From a bacterium (GTDB lineage: Bacteria > Patescibacteriota > Saccharimonadia > Saccharimonadales > Saccharimonadaceae), in contig JAUMUF010000001.1 in the NCBI GenBank assembly GCA_030530825.1, forward strand, positions 386,757 to 450,756: DNA of 64,000 bases. Direction: 5' to 3'. The position numbers and the translations under genes were made by a program. This document shows, piece after piece, positions 56,793 to 64,000 of this stretch (position 1 is the stretch's first letter; each line of letters begins with the position of its first letter). The notes below the pieces were generated by a model, which did not search any database, had not been told where the DNA came from, and saw only the letters and a list, made by a program, of their open reading frames with translations.

Positions 56793-57242
56793 TTAGCCGA
56801 TTGACACCAAAACCATCTGACGATTGGCTAGCCCTGCGGTGAACTCAATAATCTCATCAACTTTGCGGCCGATCAGACTTTTGCCCAGCGGACTTTGACT
56901 GGAGATTTTACCACGAGTAGGGTTGGTCTCAAGACTATCTACCAGTTGAAACTTGAAGACTTTTCCGCTCGCCCGATCAAAAAGTTCCACAACCGAGCCA
57001 ATCATAACCTTAACACTGTGTTTTTCTCTATGGAGAATCTTGGCGCTTGCCAGCTGAGATTTCTTCTCCCAAATTTCATCCCGCACCGCGTCCATTCTCG
57101 CAAGAACTTCCGCCTGCCTAATTTCATCCTCTTTAACATCGCTATTTCGAAGTTCCATTTCCAATTTCTTCTCTTCTCGCTCCAACTTCGAAATTTTCTT
57201 TTTCAAGTTTTTCATTCCTTGTTTGCTTAAATAAAGTGTCAT
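56793..57242 (-). CDS. Gre-family factor lacking the catalytic tip
   Basis: A 149-residue protein with the GreA layout: N-terminal coiled coil to about residue 75 and a C-terminal FKBP-like domain (VELFDRASGKVFKFQLVDSLETNPTRG, SPLGKSLIGRK). The coil tip reads NSDVKEDEIRQAEV instead of the D-L-x-E-N motif. It may therefore bind the polymerase channel without promoting cleavage, as Gfh1-type Gre homologues do, or have another acidic arrangement. True GreA is at 45.1 kb. Confidence 0.85.
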   Translation of the reverse strand: MTLYLSKQGMKNLKKKISKLEREEKKLEMELRNSDVKEDEIRQAEVLARMDAVRDEIWEKKSQLASAKILHREKHSVKVMIGSVVELFDRASGKVFKFQLVDSLETNPTRGKISSQSPLGKSLIGRKVDEIIEFTAGLANRQMVLVSIG

Positions 57243-57351
57243 TTTCCTCCTTTTGAGTCAGATTTTCCTGACTACATTATGATTATGCCATAAGTTTCTT
57301 TAATTTTGCTTAAAATTTATTTTTCGGGCAGAGTTTGGTATAATATAGATT

Positions 57352-59301
57352 ATGAAACATAAACTTATTAGTAATTTCAAGCAAAAATCTTCACGCTTGA
57401 TACAAGATTTCAAGAAGAATTTACAGGGGCGGGCTTCAAAATTATCGAGTCCAATTTCTCGCAAATTTCCGCGCGCTTGGATGGTTTTTCGAAAGGTTTT
57501 CAATCTTAAAAATCTCATTCTGCTCTTGAAGCCCTTGGTGGTGCTGATCGCTGGACAGATGATGGCGCAATTTATCTTCGAAAGGCAATTTGGCGTGAAC
57601 GAAGCAGCTGAATTTATGAAGTCCCACCCAGAAATAACGGGATACAGCACTCTAATCCTGACAATACTTGGGTTTTTTATCTGGGCGATCGTCGGAAGTG
57701 CCACTTGGGCGGTTGGACTTTATTATATATTTGCTATAATTATTATGTTTGTCAATACAGAAAAAATGCGCTCACGCAATACGCCGTTTTTGATTGAAGA
57801 TTTGGCGATGTCGAGTGAAGCCGGCTCGCTTCTTGATATGGTTAATTGGGAAAATCTTTGGCGAGCAGTTTTTGAGGTAGCGATAGTTCTCTTGGCGGTG
57901 GCTTTAATTAGGAAATTCAGCAAAAAACTCCCTCGATATAAGTTCAACTGGAAACAAAAGATAGTGTTCCGCGCGATAATTTTGCTCGTCAGTGGACATC
58001 TTCTCCTCAAACATACGCAATTCCTACGCACAGAGGTCGCTCGACTCGGCAAGACAACAGTTGATGTTGATTGGCTCAAATCTATGATTGACTTCACTAA
58101 TTCTGCATTCAATTTTCATTCTAACGGCTTTGTTGTGGGGACGATTTCGACGCTCCAAGCCAATACAATCAACAAGCCCGCCAACTACAACAAAGAGACA
58201 ATCAATAGAATCGTTAAAAAATACTCTCTCCAAGCAGAGCAACAAAATCCGCTCAAAAAGTCACTCAAGGATGAAAAAATCAATATCATCTACATTATGA
58301 GTGAGAGTTTTGTCGACCCTGAAAGAATCCGCGATGTTTATCACTTCGAAGGCGACCCGATGCCATTTACCCGATCGCTTATAAATTCTCACACTTCTGG
58401 TGAAACCACCACGGCAGAATATGGCGGTGGCACAGCCAATGTTGAGTTCGAAGCGCTGACTGGACTTTCGAAAAAGTTCATCAACGCCATTCCCTATAGT
58501 TCAATCTTGAACAAAGAAAAATCATCTCCATCTTTGGCTAAAATTCTAAATGAGCAAAACTACCAAACAACCGCCATTCACCCCTATAAAGGCACAATGT
58601 ATCGCCGAAATACCGTTTATCCAAATCTCGACATCAAGAATTTCATTGATGAAAGCAAGATGAAGCACACAGCCAAACTTGACAATTCTCAATATATTTC
58701 TGACGAGAGTGCCTTTAACGAGGTTTTTGAGACGCTAAAAAATAGCAGTTCCGCCGATTTTATACATCTTGTCACAATGCAAAACCATATGCCCTACGGC
58801 GGGAATATCTACAACTCTCTTGATTTTGAAGTTAAAAACAAAACTGACGCTTCCGACCCAGATGCCAAGGAATGGACCAACTATCTCCAAGGTGTTAAAC
58901 GATCTGATGAAGCACTCAAAAATTTCATCGAAAAGTTGAATAACTTTGAAGAAAAAACTATTGTTGCGTTCTGGGGAGATCACTGGCCAGGAATCGCCAG
59001 TAAAATTGACAGCGAAACAACCAAGCATACTCCGCTGTTTATCTACTCCAATTTTAAGGCAGAACAAAAGCCTTTAAGTCAGATGAGTCTAAATTATCTC
59101 CAAAACGAGGTTCTCAATCTGGCTGGCGCCAAAAAATCGCCATTTCACTATCTGCTCGAAGAACTTAAAAAATCCAACCCCAAACTCACCACCAAAGAGG
59201 TGGCAGAAAATAATCCAGCACTTCAAGAGTATGAACTTATTCAATACGATATCTTAGCAGGATCAAAGTGGAGCGCAGGGAAATTCTTTGAGATAGAGTA
59301 A
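57352..59301 (+). CDS. LTA-synthase-like membrane sulfatase-fold enzyme
   Basis: A 649-residue protein. About five membrane helices (residues 55-215) precede an extracellular sulfatase-fold domain: IYIMSESFVDP (metal Glu), TTTAEYGGGTANVEFEALTGLS with the catalytic Thr, and FWGDHWPG with Asp-His near the end. LtaS enzymes polymerise glycerol phosphate on a lipid anchor; phosphoethanolamine transferases are related, so the exact reaction is open. TATAAT with TGG (57339-57344) ends 7 nt before the ATG: leaderless. Confidence 0.9.
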   Translation: MKHKLISNFKQKSSRLIQDFKKNLQGRASKLSSPISRKFPRAWMVFRKVFNLKNLILLLKPLVVLIAGQMMAQFIFERQFGVNEAAEFMKSHPEITGYSTLILTILGFFIWAIVGSATWAVGLYYIFAIIIMFVNTEKMRSRNTPFLIEDLAMSSEAGSLLDMVNWENLWRAVFEVAIVLLAVALIRKFSKKLPRYKFNWKQKIVFRAIILLVSGHLLLKHTQFLRTEVARLGKTTVDVDWLKSMIDFTNSAFNFHSNGFVVGTISTLQANTINKPANYNKETINRIVKKYSLQAEQQNPLKKSLKDEKINIIYIMSESFVDPERIRDVYHFEGDPMPFTRSLINSHTSGETTTAEYGGGTANVEFEALTGLSKKFINAIPYSSILNKEKSSPSLAKILNEQNYQTTAIHPYKGTMYRRNTVYPNLDIKNFIDESKMKHTAKLDNSQYISDESAFNEVFETLKNSSSADFIHLVTMQNHMPYGGNIYNSLDFEVKNKTDASDPDAKEWTNYLQGVKRSDEALKNFIEKLNNFEEKTIVAFWGDHWPGIASKIDSETTKHTPLFIYSNFKAEQKPLSQMSLNYLQNEVLNLAGAKKSPFHYLLEELKKSNPKLTTKEVAENNPALQEYELIQYDILAGSKWSAGKFFEIE

Positions 59302-59340
59302 AATAAGCCCCTCGTAAAAGGGCTTATTTTATTTTTCAGA

Positions 59341-59529
59341 CTACTTCTTCTTGCCACCCCAAAAATGAAATCCGATCGAAACAAAAATCGCTGACGGTAA
59401 AGCAATCGCAAGCGCTCTAAGCAAAATCCCAATGATTGAAAACGATTGTGCCACCAGCGACATTATAAAAATCGACACAAAAGTAATTGAAAAAATATTA
59501 AAGGTTGTACTGATCTTTTCTTTATTCAT
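59341..59529 (-). CDS. Small two-helix membrane protein
   Basis: A 62-residue hydrophobic protein with two membrane helices and a GGKKK end. The ATG at 59529 follows AAAGGAAT; the longer frame has no site. It lies after rpsP's terminator in the same direction. No function can be assigned. Confidence 0.6.
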   Translation of the reverse strand: MNKEKISTTFNIFSITFVSIFIMSLVAQSFSIIGILLRALAIALPSAIFVSIGFHFWGGKKK

Positions 59530-59560
59530 AAAATTCCTTTCCTTGATATTATATAAAAAA

Positions 59561-59590
59561 ATCACCCCTTTGACGATTAGAGGTGATTTT
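59561..59590 (-). terminator. Terminator of rpsP
   Basis: AAAATCACC pairs with GGTGATTTT (59590-59582 with 59576-59568), followed by TTTATATAAT on the minus strand. Confidence 0.85.
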
Positions 59591-59600
59591 GTGTGAAGCC

Positions 59601-59948
59601 TTAGGCTTCTGCTTCTTCGACCGCTTCTTCTTTTGGTTGATTGCGGCGAAGTTTTTCTGGATTTCGAATTGACTTTTTCTTGTCTGCAGCAGGTTTTTTA
59701 ACCCATTTTGGCATTTCGATACCAGCCTCTTCGAGCAATTTTACAACTCGTGGGGTTGGCTGAGCGCCGTTGTAAAGATATTTTTCAGCCAATTCTTTTT
59801 CAATTCGCGCTTCTTTAGTGTGCGGATTGTAAGAACCAACGTAACTAACTACGCGCCCACTCGACGGATGCCGATGCGCTTCCTGAACCGCGATGCGATA
59901 AACAGGATAACCTTTGCGACCAAGTCGCTGTAATCTGATTGCTAGCAT
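59601..59948 (-). CDS. rpsP: Ribosomal protein S16
   Basis: A 115-residue S16: IRLQRLGRKGYPVYRIAV, GSYNPHT and the NGAQPTPRV segment are standard; the last about 30 residues are an added Lys-rich then acidic tail (KEEAVEEAEA), similar in style to L19. AGAGGAAAT precedes the ATG. Confidence 0.97.
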   Translation of the reverse strand: MLAIRLQRLGRKGYPVYRIAVQEAHRHPSSGRVVSYVGSYNPHTKEARIEKELAEKYLYNGAQPTPRVVKLLEEAGIEMPKWVKKPAADKKKSIRNPEKLRRNQPKEEAVEEAEA

Positions 59949-60021
59949 TCTTGATTTCCTCTTAAAATTATTATCTTTTTAATTTTAACAAATTTTGGGC
60001 AAAAAATCAAGAACAAAATAT

Positions 60022-60049
60022 TTGACATTACCGAGTTTTGTGATAAAAT
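60022..60049 (+). promoter_or_regulatory. Promoter of the 87-residue gene
   Basis: TTGACA (60022-60027), 16 bp, TAAAAT (60044-60049) with extended TGA. The leader carries AAAGGAGATGG. Confidence 0.7.
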
Positions 60050-60080
60050 AATATTAGCACATTAGAAAGGAGATGGAGAG

Positions 60081-60344
60081 ATGAGACGATTTTCTTTTGT
60101 TGATTTTATACTCGTAGTTCTACTTTTGGCTGTTATGCTGGCGTTTATCATACCGCCGATAATTTCTGCCAACAAAGCAAGCCAAGCACAGACCAAGTCG
60201 CTCATTCTCGAAAATCTCCGCAGTGACGGTGTTTCAAGGATTGAAATTAAGGACTGGATGCCGTTTGATTGGGACTCACGAGAAGGCGATGCCAAGAGTT
60301 TGCAGCGAAAAATCCGTGGACTAAATCTCCCTAACATCGACTAG
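60081..60344 (+). CDS. Small membrane-anchored protein
   Basis: An 87-residue protein: an N-terminal hydrophobic helix (about 7-28) followed by a polar, probably extracytoplasmic part. The first residues (RRFSFVDFILVVLLLAVMLAFIIPPI) weakly recall the hydrophobic start of pilin-like proteins but the cleavage site is not clear. It has a strong promoter and AAAGGAG and ends at a terminator. Function unknown. Confidence 0.6.
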   Translation: MRRFSFVDFILVVLLLAVMLAFIIPPIISANKASQAQTKSLILENLRSDGVSRIEIKDWMPFDWDSREGDAKSLQRKIRGLNLPNID

Positions 60345-60397
60345 GTTTCGATAGAGAAATCGCAAAACACTATCGAAGTCGTGGTCACATTCAAAAA

Positions 60398-60430
60398 CCG
60401 CCAGAAGCAATAATCTGGCGGAATTTTATT
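60398..60430. terminator. Bidirectional terminator
   Basis: Perfect stem CCGCCAGA (60398-60405) with TCTGGCGG (60414-60421), then AATTTTATT. Shared with the convergent rnc. Confidence 0.85.
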
Positions 60431-60437
60431 CTTGAAA

Positions 60438-61151
60438 TTATTTTGAGCGGTTTTTATAAGATTTTATTGCTGCGCGAGCCGCTTCTTGCTGAGCAATCTG
60501 CTTGCTTGGACCCTCACCCTCGCCCATTTTCTTATCCCCAACAAACGCACCGACTGTAAAAATCTTCTCGTGGTCTGGGCCAACTTCACCCAAAACTCGA
60601 TAGACGGGCGTAAAACCATCCCTACCTTGGGAGATCTCCTGGAGATAAGATTTAGGATCGCGCCAAGATTCTTCTTCCAAGATCTGCGGCAATGTTGAAA
60701 GAATGTTGTCTTCAATGTATTTTTTGGCTGCTGTGTAGCCTTGATCAAGGTAGATTGCGCCAGTTGTAGCCTCAAAAGCGTTGGCGAGAATCGCCGCACG
60801 AGCCCTTACGGAGCCTTGCTTTTCACCGCGCGACATTCTTATAAGTTTTTCATAGCCCAAGCGCTCACCGGCCGCAGAAATGCTCTCCGTCCTCACTAAA
60901 GCACTCCGCCAAGCGGTCAAGATTCCTTCTGGCTCTTTATAATTAGAAAAAAGATAATCCGTTACCACGAGTTCAAGCACGGCGTCACCTAAGAACTCAA
61001 GACGCTCATTGTGCTCGCTGGCAGATTTCTTGTGTTCATTGAGATAACTGCGGTGCGTTAGGGCCGTCACCAACAACTGAATATCGTTAAAATCATAGCC
61101 AAGTTTTTCTTTAGCCCAATCGTGATAAGGTGTTAGTAAAATTCCACTCAT
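60438..61151 (-). CDS. rnc: Ribonuclease III
   Basis: A 237-residue RNase III: signature NERLEFLGDAVLE at 48-60, a later acidic catalytic pair (FEATTGAIYLD) and a C-terminal double-stranded-RNA-binding domain. It processes rRNA and cuts long RNA duplexes; the 24-25-bp stems of the phage element are of suitable length. The start overlaps the NUDIX gene stop by one base. Confidence 0.96.
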   Translation of the reverse strand: MSGILLTPYHDWAKEKLGYDFNDIQLLVTALTHRSYLNEHKKSASEHNERLEFLGDAVLELVVTDYLFSNYKEPEGILTAWRSALVRTESISAAGERLGYEKLIRMSRGEKQGSVRARAAILANAFEATTGAIYLDQGYTAAKKYIEDNILSTLPQILEEESWRDPKSYLQEISQGRDGFTPVYRVLGEVGPDHEKIFTVGAFVGDKKMGEGEGPSKQIAQQEAARAAIKSYKNRSK

Positions 61152-61648
61152 TATAATTTTTCCTGTCTAATTTTTTTCATTGCAAGCAAAATAAGTTTGC
61201 CGATATCTTCATACTCAATCGCGTCCAACGCTTCGACAAAAGAAAACCATTTGATGCCGTTCATCCAATCTTCTTTCTGGATCGCATTAGTATCGCCAAG
61301 CGCTCGCACCAAAAACACCTGCGTCGTCATTAGGACAAGTTTATCAACGCGACGATATCGAAAGTTAATTTTACCAAGCCAGCCAAGAACTTCTGTTTCT
61401 TTAAGGCCGGCTTCTTCGGCGATTTCCCGCTTGGCGGTCTCTTGCGCGGTTTCGCCCTCTTCTATGTGGCCTTTAGGGATCGTCCAGCGATCTTTGGCAT
61501 CTTGAATCAGAAGAATCTCAACCTCATTTTTTTCATTTCGACGAAAAATCACCCCGCCAGCAGTTGGCTCGCGGACAATTTCATTTATCGAAACGCGTTT
61601 GGCGCGGTTAAAATACTTTTTAAAGTGTTCGACCTGCTTCTTCGCCAT
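61151..61648 (-). CDS. NUDIX hydrolase
   Basis: A 165-residue NUDIX protein: [19 protein letters not shown] and REIAEEAGL form an intact NUDIX box. Candidates are diadenosine-polyphosphate or (d)NTP hydrolysis; the WTIPKGHIE version is frequent in Ap4A-type enzymes. I chose the ATG at 61648 with GGAGGAAC upstream; it overlaps the end of nusB by 29 nt. Confidence 0.9.
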   Translation of the reverse strand: MAKKQVEHFKKYFNRAKRVSINEIVREPTAGGVIFRRNEKNEVEILLIQDAKDRWTIPKGHIEEGETAQETAKREIAEEAGLKETEVLGWLGKINFRYRRVDKLVLMTTQVFLVRALGDTNAIQKEDWMNGIKWFSFVEALDAIEYEDIGKLILLAMKKIRQEKL

Positions 61649-62084
61649 TTTGTTCCTCCACAAAAAGTTTATACGCGGTTCCCAAAACGCCGTTAATAAA
61701 CTTACTTGAATTATCAGAACCAAACGCCTTTGCAAGTTCAACCGCCTCGTTAATCGCCACCTTTGGCGGAACACTCTGTCTCATGTAGAGTAGTTCAAAA
61801 AGACCAATCCTAAGCACATTGCGATCAATCCGCGCAATCTGAGAAATCGGCCATTCTGGTGCCATTGGCTGCAACTTGGAGTCAAGTTCTACCTGCTTTT
61901 CAATAATCCCGTTCAATAAATCTTGAACAAATTGTTTATCTCCAATAGTATCCTCATAGCGAGACAGATTTCGAAGCGCGATCTCGCCGAGATTTACATT
62001 TTTATCCTCGGACCCTGTTCGAAATTCATATTCGTAAAGTGTTTGAAGAACAACAATTCGTCCTAAATGTCTATTTGATGCCAT
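61620..62084 (-). CDS. nusB: Transcription antitermination factor NusB
   Basis: A 154-residue all-helical NusB: the N-terminal R[12 protein letters not shown] helix, [19 protein letters not shown] and [26 protein letters not shown] are typical. It binds boxA RNA with S10 in rRNA transcription. It leads an operon with the NUDIX gene and rnc. Confidence 0.95.
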   Translation of the reverse strand: MASNRHLGRIVVLQTLYEYEFRTGSEDKNVNLGEIALRNLSRYEDTIGDKQFVQDLLNGIIEKQVELDSKLQPMAPEWPISQIARIDRNVLRIGLFELLYMRQSVPPKVAINEAVELAKAFGSDNSSKFINGVLGTAYKLFVEEQNGEEAGRTL

Positions 62085-62139
62085 TTTTGAGTAAGGTTCC
62101 TTTATTATTAAATATTTATTAAAATTGTCAAATACAAAT

Positions 62140-62171
62140 AAAACGCCAGCAAACTAAGCCGCTAGCGTTTT
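62140..62171 (-). terminator. Terminator overlapping the end of rpmF
   Basis: AAACGCTAGC pairs with GCTGGCGTTT (62170-62161 with 62150-62141) with one G-U pair on the minus strand, followed by TATTTG. Confidence 0.7.
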
Positions 62172-62333
62172 ATTATCTTCGAGTTGCTTATTCAAAGCTT
62201 TTCCAGATTGTTTTTTGGTTGTAAAAACTTTCACTGGGGATTTTTTATTCACTCGTCGAGCCAAGTCCAAGCGAAGGTGGCTTCGTCGAAGGCCGGTCTT
62301 TCGTGGGCTACTCTGTTTCTTTGGCTGTGCCAT
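62154..62333 (-). CDS. rpmF: Ribosomal protein L32
   Basis: A 59-residue frame with AAGGAG before its ATG. MAQPKKQSSPRKTGLRRSH matches the L32 N-terminus (the MAVPKxxTSKSRxxxRRSH pattern). The zinc cysteines of some L32 proteins are absent. It has its own promoter and terminator; small size makes it easy to overlook. Confidence 0.88.
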   Translation of the reverse strand: MAQPKKQSSPRKTGLRRSHLRLDLARRVNKKSPVKVFTTKKQSGKALNKQLEDNKTLAA

Positions 62334-62373
62334 TTTAAGTTTCTCCTTAGGTTATTATTTAGATTCACCCACA

Positions 62374-62402
62374 ATTATACACCACTTTTCAAGATAAATC
62401 AA
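62374..62402 (-). promoter_or_regulatory. Promoter of rpmF
   Basis: TTGATT (62397-62402), 17 bp, TATAAT (62374-62379). The leader has AAGGAG. Confidence 0.7.
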
Positions 62403-62422
62403 GACAAATTTTCTTCAAACTA

Positions 62423-62451
62423 TTGACATAAGAATTATTTTATGATATAAT
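62423..62451 (+). promoter_or_regulatory. Perfect-consensus promoter of the 224-residue gene
   Basis: TTGACA (62423-62428), 17 bp, TATAAT (62446-62451) with extended TGA: every consensus position matches. The leader is about 30 nt. Confidence 0.85.
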
Positions 62452-62488
62452 GCTTGACATAATACTAAATTAAAACAAAAAGAAAAGT

Positions 62489-63163
62489 ATGTCAAACAAT
62501 TTTAATGGATATCAAACAAACAATAACGCAAACTGGGAATCTCAGATGCTTTACGCTGAGAGGGTCCGACGGCAAGAGATAGAGCGTATGTCGTCGGCAG
62601 AGACCTTAGAGCACAAACAATCTAAGCAGGAAAAGTCAAAAAAGCCGAATAATAAAACACTTAAGGGCTTAGCGAAATTAGCGGTTGTGTCTTCCGCGCT
62701 GGCTTTTGGTATGGATAAATTCAACGAACACATCATTGACCCCGGAACAACCATCAACGATAGAATATCACAAATAAAAGCTGATGATTCTGGTCTCAAG
62801 CGCCTTGATAACGAGATGCTCAGTCAAGAAGATATCGACAACCGAGCCACTGAAGCCCCTTCAACAATCACCCTCAAAAAGGAGGGTGTTATCCGCTCAA
62901 ACGACTGGACTTACGCCAAAGCCAACCAGAGCTATTTTGAAGCCCGCCCCGATTCACCAACACACACAAGTATGCTTATTGCCGAAGAAGACCTAAATTT
63001 CAACATCACTCAGGGACACGCACTCAAGACCGACTCAAGAAACAGGATCGGCCTTCGAATAGAAAACTTCGAGAAAACAGCAGACGGTAAATATACGGGG
63101 TTGAAGATGGACGCCGATAAAGACGGATGGGTATTCGTAGACCTGCCAGAAGATGAAGAATAA
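62489..63163 (+). CDS. Unknown single-helix membrane protein
   Basis: A 224-residue protein. Residues 1-55 are hydrophilic and rich in N, Q, E and K; one hydrophobic stretch (about 60-76) follows; the rest is acidic and ends DLPEDEE, with possible beta strands. No family is recognised. Its perfect-consensus promoter suggests strong expression. Confidence 0.65.
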   Translation: MSNNFNGYQTNNNANWESQMLYAERVRRQEIERMSSAETLEHKQSKQEKSKKPNNKTLKGLAKLAVVSSALAFGMDKFNEHIIDPGTTINDRISQIKADDSGLKRLDNEMLSQEDIDNRATEAPSTITLKKEGVIRSNDWTYAKANQSYFEARPDSPTHTSMLIAEEDLNFNITQGHALKTDSRNRIGLRIENFEKTADGKYTGLKMDADKDGWVFVDLPEDEE

Positions 63164-63165
63164 CT

Positions 63166-63199
63166 AAAATCTCGCCTATATCTCGAAGGGCGAGATTTT
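63166..63199. terminator. Bidirectional terminator
   Basis: Perfect 11-bp stem AAAATCTCGCC (63166-63176) with GGCGAGATTTT (63189-63199). Between convergent genes. Confidence 0.85.
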
Positions 63200-63210
63200 G
63201 CTTAGGGTAT

Positions 63211-64000
63211 TTATTTTACAACCAAGTTTATAAGTTTGTTAGGAACAAAAATTTCTTTAACGATTGTCTTTTCCGCCAAATGTTTGGCTACATTTTCTTC
63301 TGCTTTTGCGAGCGTTAGAATTTCTTCTTTTGAAATTTGTGGAGAAACTTCAATCTTCCCACGAAGTTTTCCGTTAACTTGAACAATAATCTGGATCTTA
63401 TCAGCCTTCAACAAATCTTCATTCCAAGTTGGCCAGCCAGAATGCTCGATAAAGTCAGGGTTGCCAAGTTGCTCCCAGAGTTCGCTCGAAATATGCGGCG
63501 CAAATGGCGCAAGCATCTTGAGAAGGCTTTCGAGAACCTCTTTCCACTCCTTGGAAAATCCAGCCAACTTCAACTTATAGAGTTCATTAGTCAACTCCAT
63601 CAAGCCAGCAACCGCCGTGTTGAGACTCTCTCGACGAAAATCTTCCGTGATTTTCTTAATGAATTTGTGCTGAATTTTTTGAACTTGATCGAAATTGGAT
63701 GAAGTTTCCGGCAAATCTTCTTCATTCAAAAATTCTTGATTTAACACCCAAACACGATTCAAGAATCGATAGACGCCTGCGATACCTCGCGGATCCCAAG
63801 CGGCATCGAGTTCATAAGGTGCGATAAACATCTCGTAAGTTCTAAGTGCGTCAGCGCCGTAGCCTTGGTCGATGATTTCGAGTGGGTCGATAGTATTACC
63901 CTTACTCTTGGACATCTTGGAGCCGTCTTCAGCGTTAATATAGCCATGGTAGAGCAATTTTTTAACCGGTTCCGCAAAATCTGTCAAGCCTAAATCGCGG
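63211..64000 (-). CDS. leuS: Leucyl-tRNA synthetase, C-terminal part, cut by window edge
   Basis: The visible 262 residues hold the KMSKS loop (DGSKMSKSKGNTIDP), the helical anticodon domain (FLNRVWVLNQEF, SLLKMLAPFAPHISSELWEQLG, HSGWPTW) and the C-terminal domain (QIIVQVNGKLRGKIEV), the order seen in bacterial LeuRS. The N-terminal catalytic and editing parts lie beyond the edge; the frame stays open to base 64000. Confidence 0.96.
   Translation of the reverse strand, partial: RDLGLTDFAEPVKKLLYHGYINAEDGSKMSKSKGNTIDPLEIIDQGYGADALRTYEMFIAPYELDAAWDPRGIAGVYRFLNRVWVLNQEFLNEEDLPETSSNFDQVQKIQHKFIKKITEDFRRESLNTAVAGLMELTNELYKLKLAGFSKEWKEVLESLLKMLAPFAPHISSELWEQLGNPDFIEHSGWPTWNEDLLKADKIQIIVQVNGKLRGKIEVSPQISKEEILTLAKAEENVAKHLAEKTIVKEIFVPNKLINLVVK

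Overview
The window looks like part of a small, streamlined genome from the Candidate Phyla Radiation (Patescibacteria), most probably a Saccharibacterium (TM7). This is inferred from gene content: short domain-minimal enzymes, acidic tails on ribosomal proteins L19 and S16, competence and type IV pilus parts, a lipoteichoic-acid-synthase-like enzyme, D-lactate dehydrogenase and no amino-acid or nucleotide biosynthesis. TGA is used as an ordinary stop, which argues against the Gracilibacteria code. Most genes lie on the minus strand in tight, often overlapping operons.

Layout. 1-8.6 kb: tsaB (cut by the edge), tsaE, a short ComEC, then a six-gene operon running gap, rpiB, rpe, PfkB kinase, unknown, LOG-family protein (R5P/pentose handling plus GAPDH), and relA/spoT. 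8.6-11.1 kb: a plus-strand cassette of two unknown, distantly related proteins. 11.2-16.9 kb: ppa, an ABC exporter, a PIN-TRAM protein, radA and a membrane-anchored HExxH protein. 17.0-27.6 kb: a prophage-like element with terminase subunits, SSB, ERF annealing protein, VRR-NUC nuclease, a HAD phosphatase, a split lytic enzyme and many small genes, but no integrase, repressor, portal, capsid or tail gene. It ends near a tRNA-Gly. 28-46 kb: secreted HNH nuclease, RNase HII-YraN fusion, rplS, pilB, trmH-like, a frameshifted NUDIX gene, murF, a candidate small RNA gene, a histidine phosphatase, a hydrolase, gltX, DUF2207, D-LDH, lysS, proS, greA. 45.6-54 kb: pheS-pheT-FKBP-trxB-frr-uppS-rseP-CPBP, all in one direction. 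54-64 kb: aquaporin, a seven-unit 22-bp repeat array between convergent genes, rmuC, a Gre paralogue, LTA synthase, rpsP, rnc, NUDIX, nusB, rpmF and the C-terminal part of leuS.

Two layers of signal stand out beyond the genes. First, promoters are very regular (TTGAAA or close, usually 17 bp, then TATAAT or TAAAAT, often with an extended TGn). In more than a dozen cases the -10 box ends only 6-8 nt before the start codon, so transcription would begin at or next to the initiation codon: leaderless translation appears to be a main mode here. Second, the element and its surroundings carry several RNA structures whose apparent mismatches become G-U pairs only on the transcribed strand: a 24-bp leader hairpin, an intergenic RNA closed by about 25 bp, two short RNA genes with their own promoter and terminator, and a canonical -1 frameshift heptamer that would join a membrane anchor to a lysozyme-like domain. 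All function calls rest on motif recognition by eye; no database search was run.
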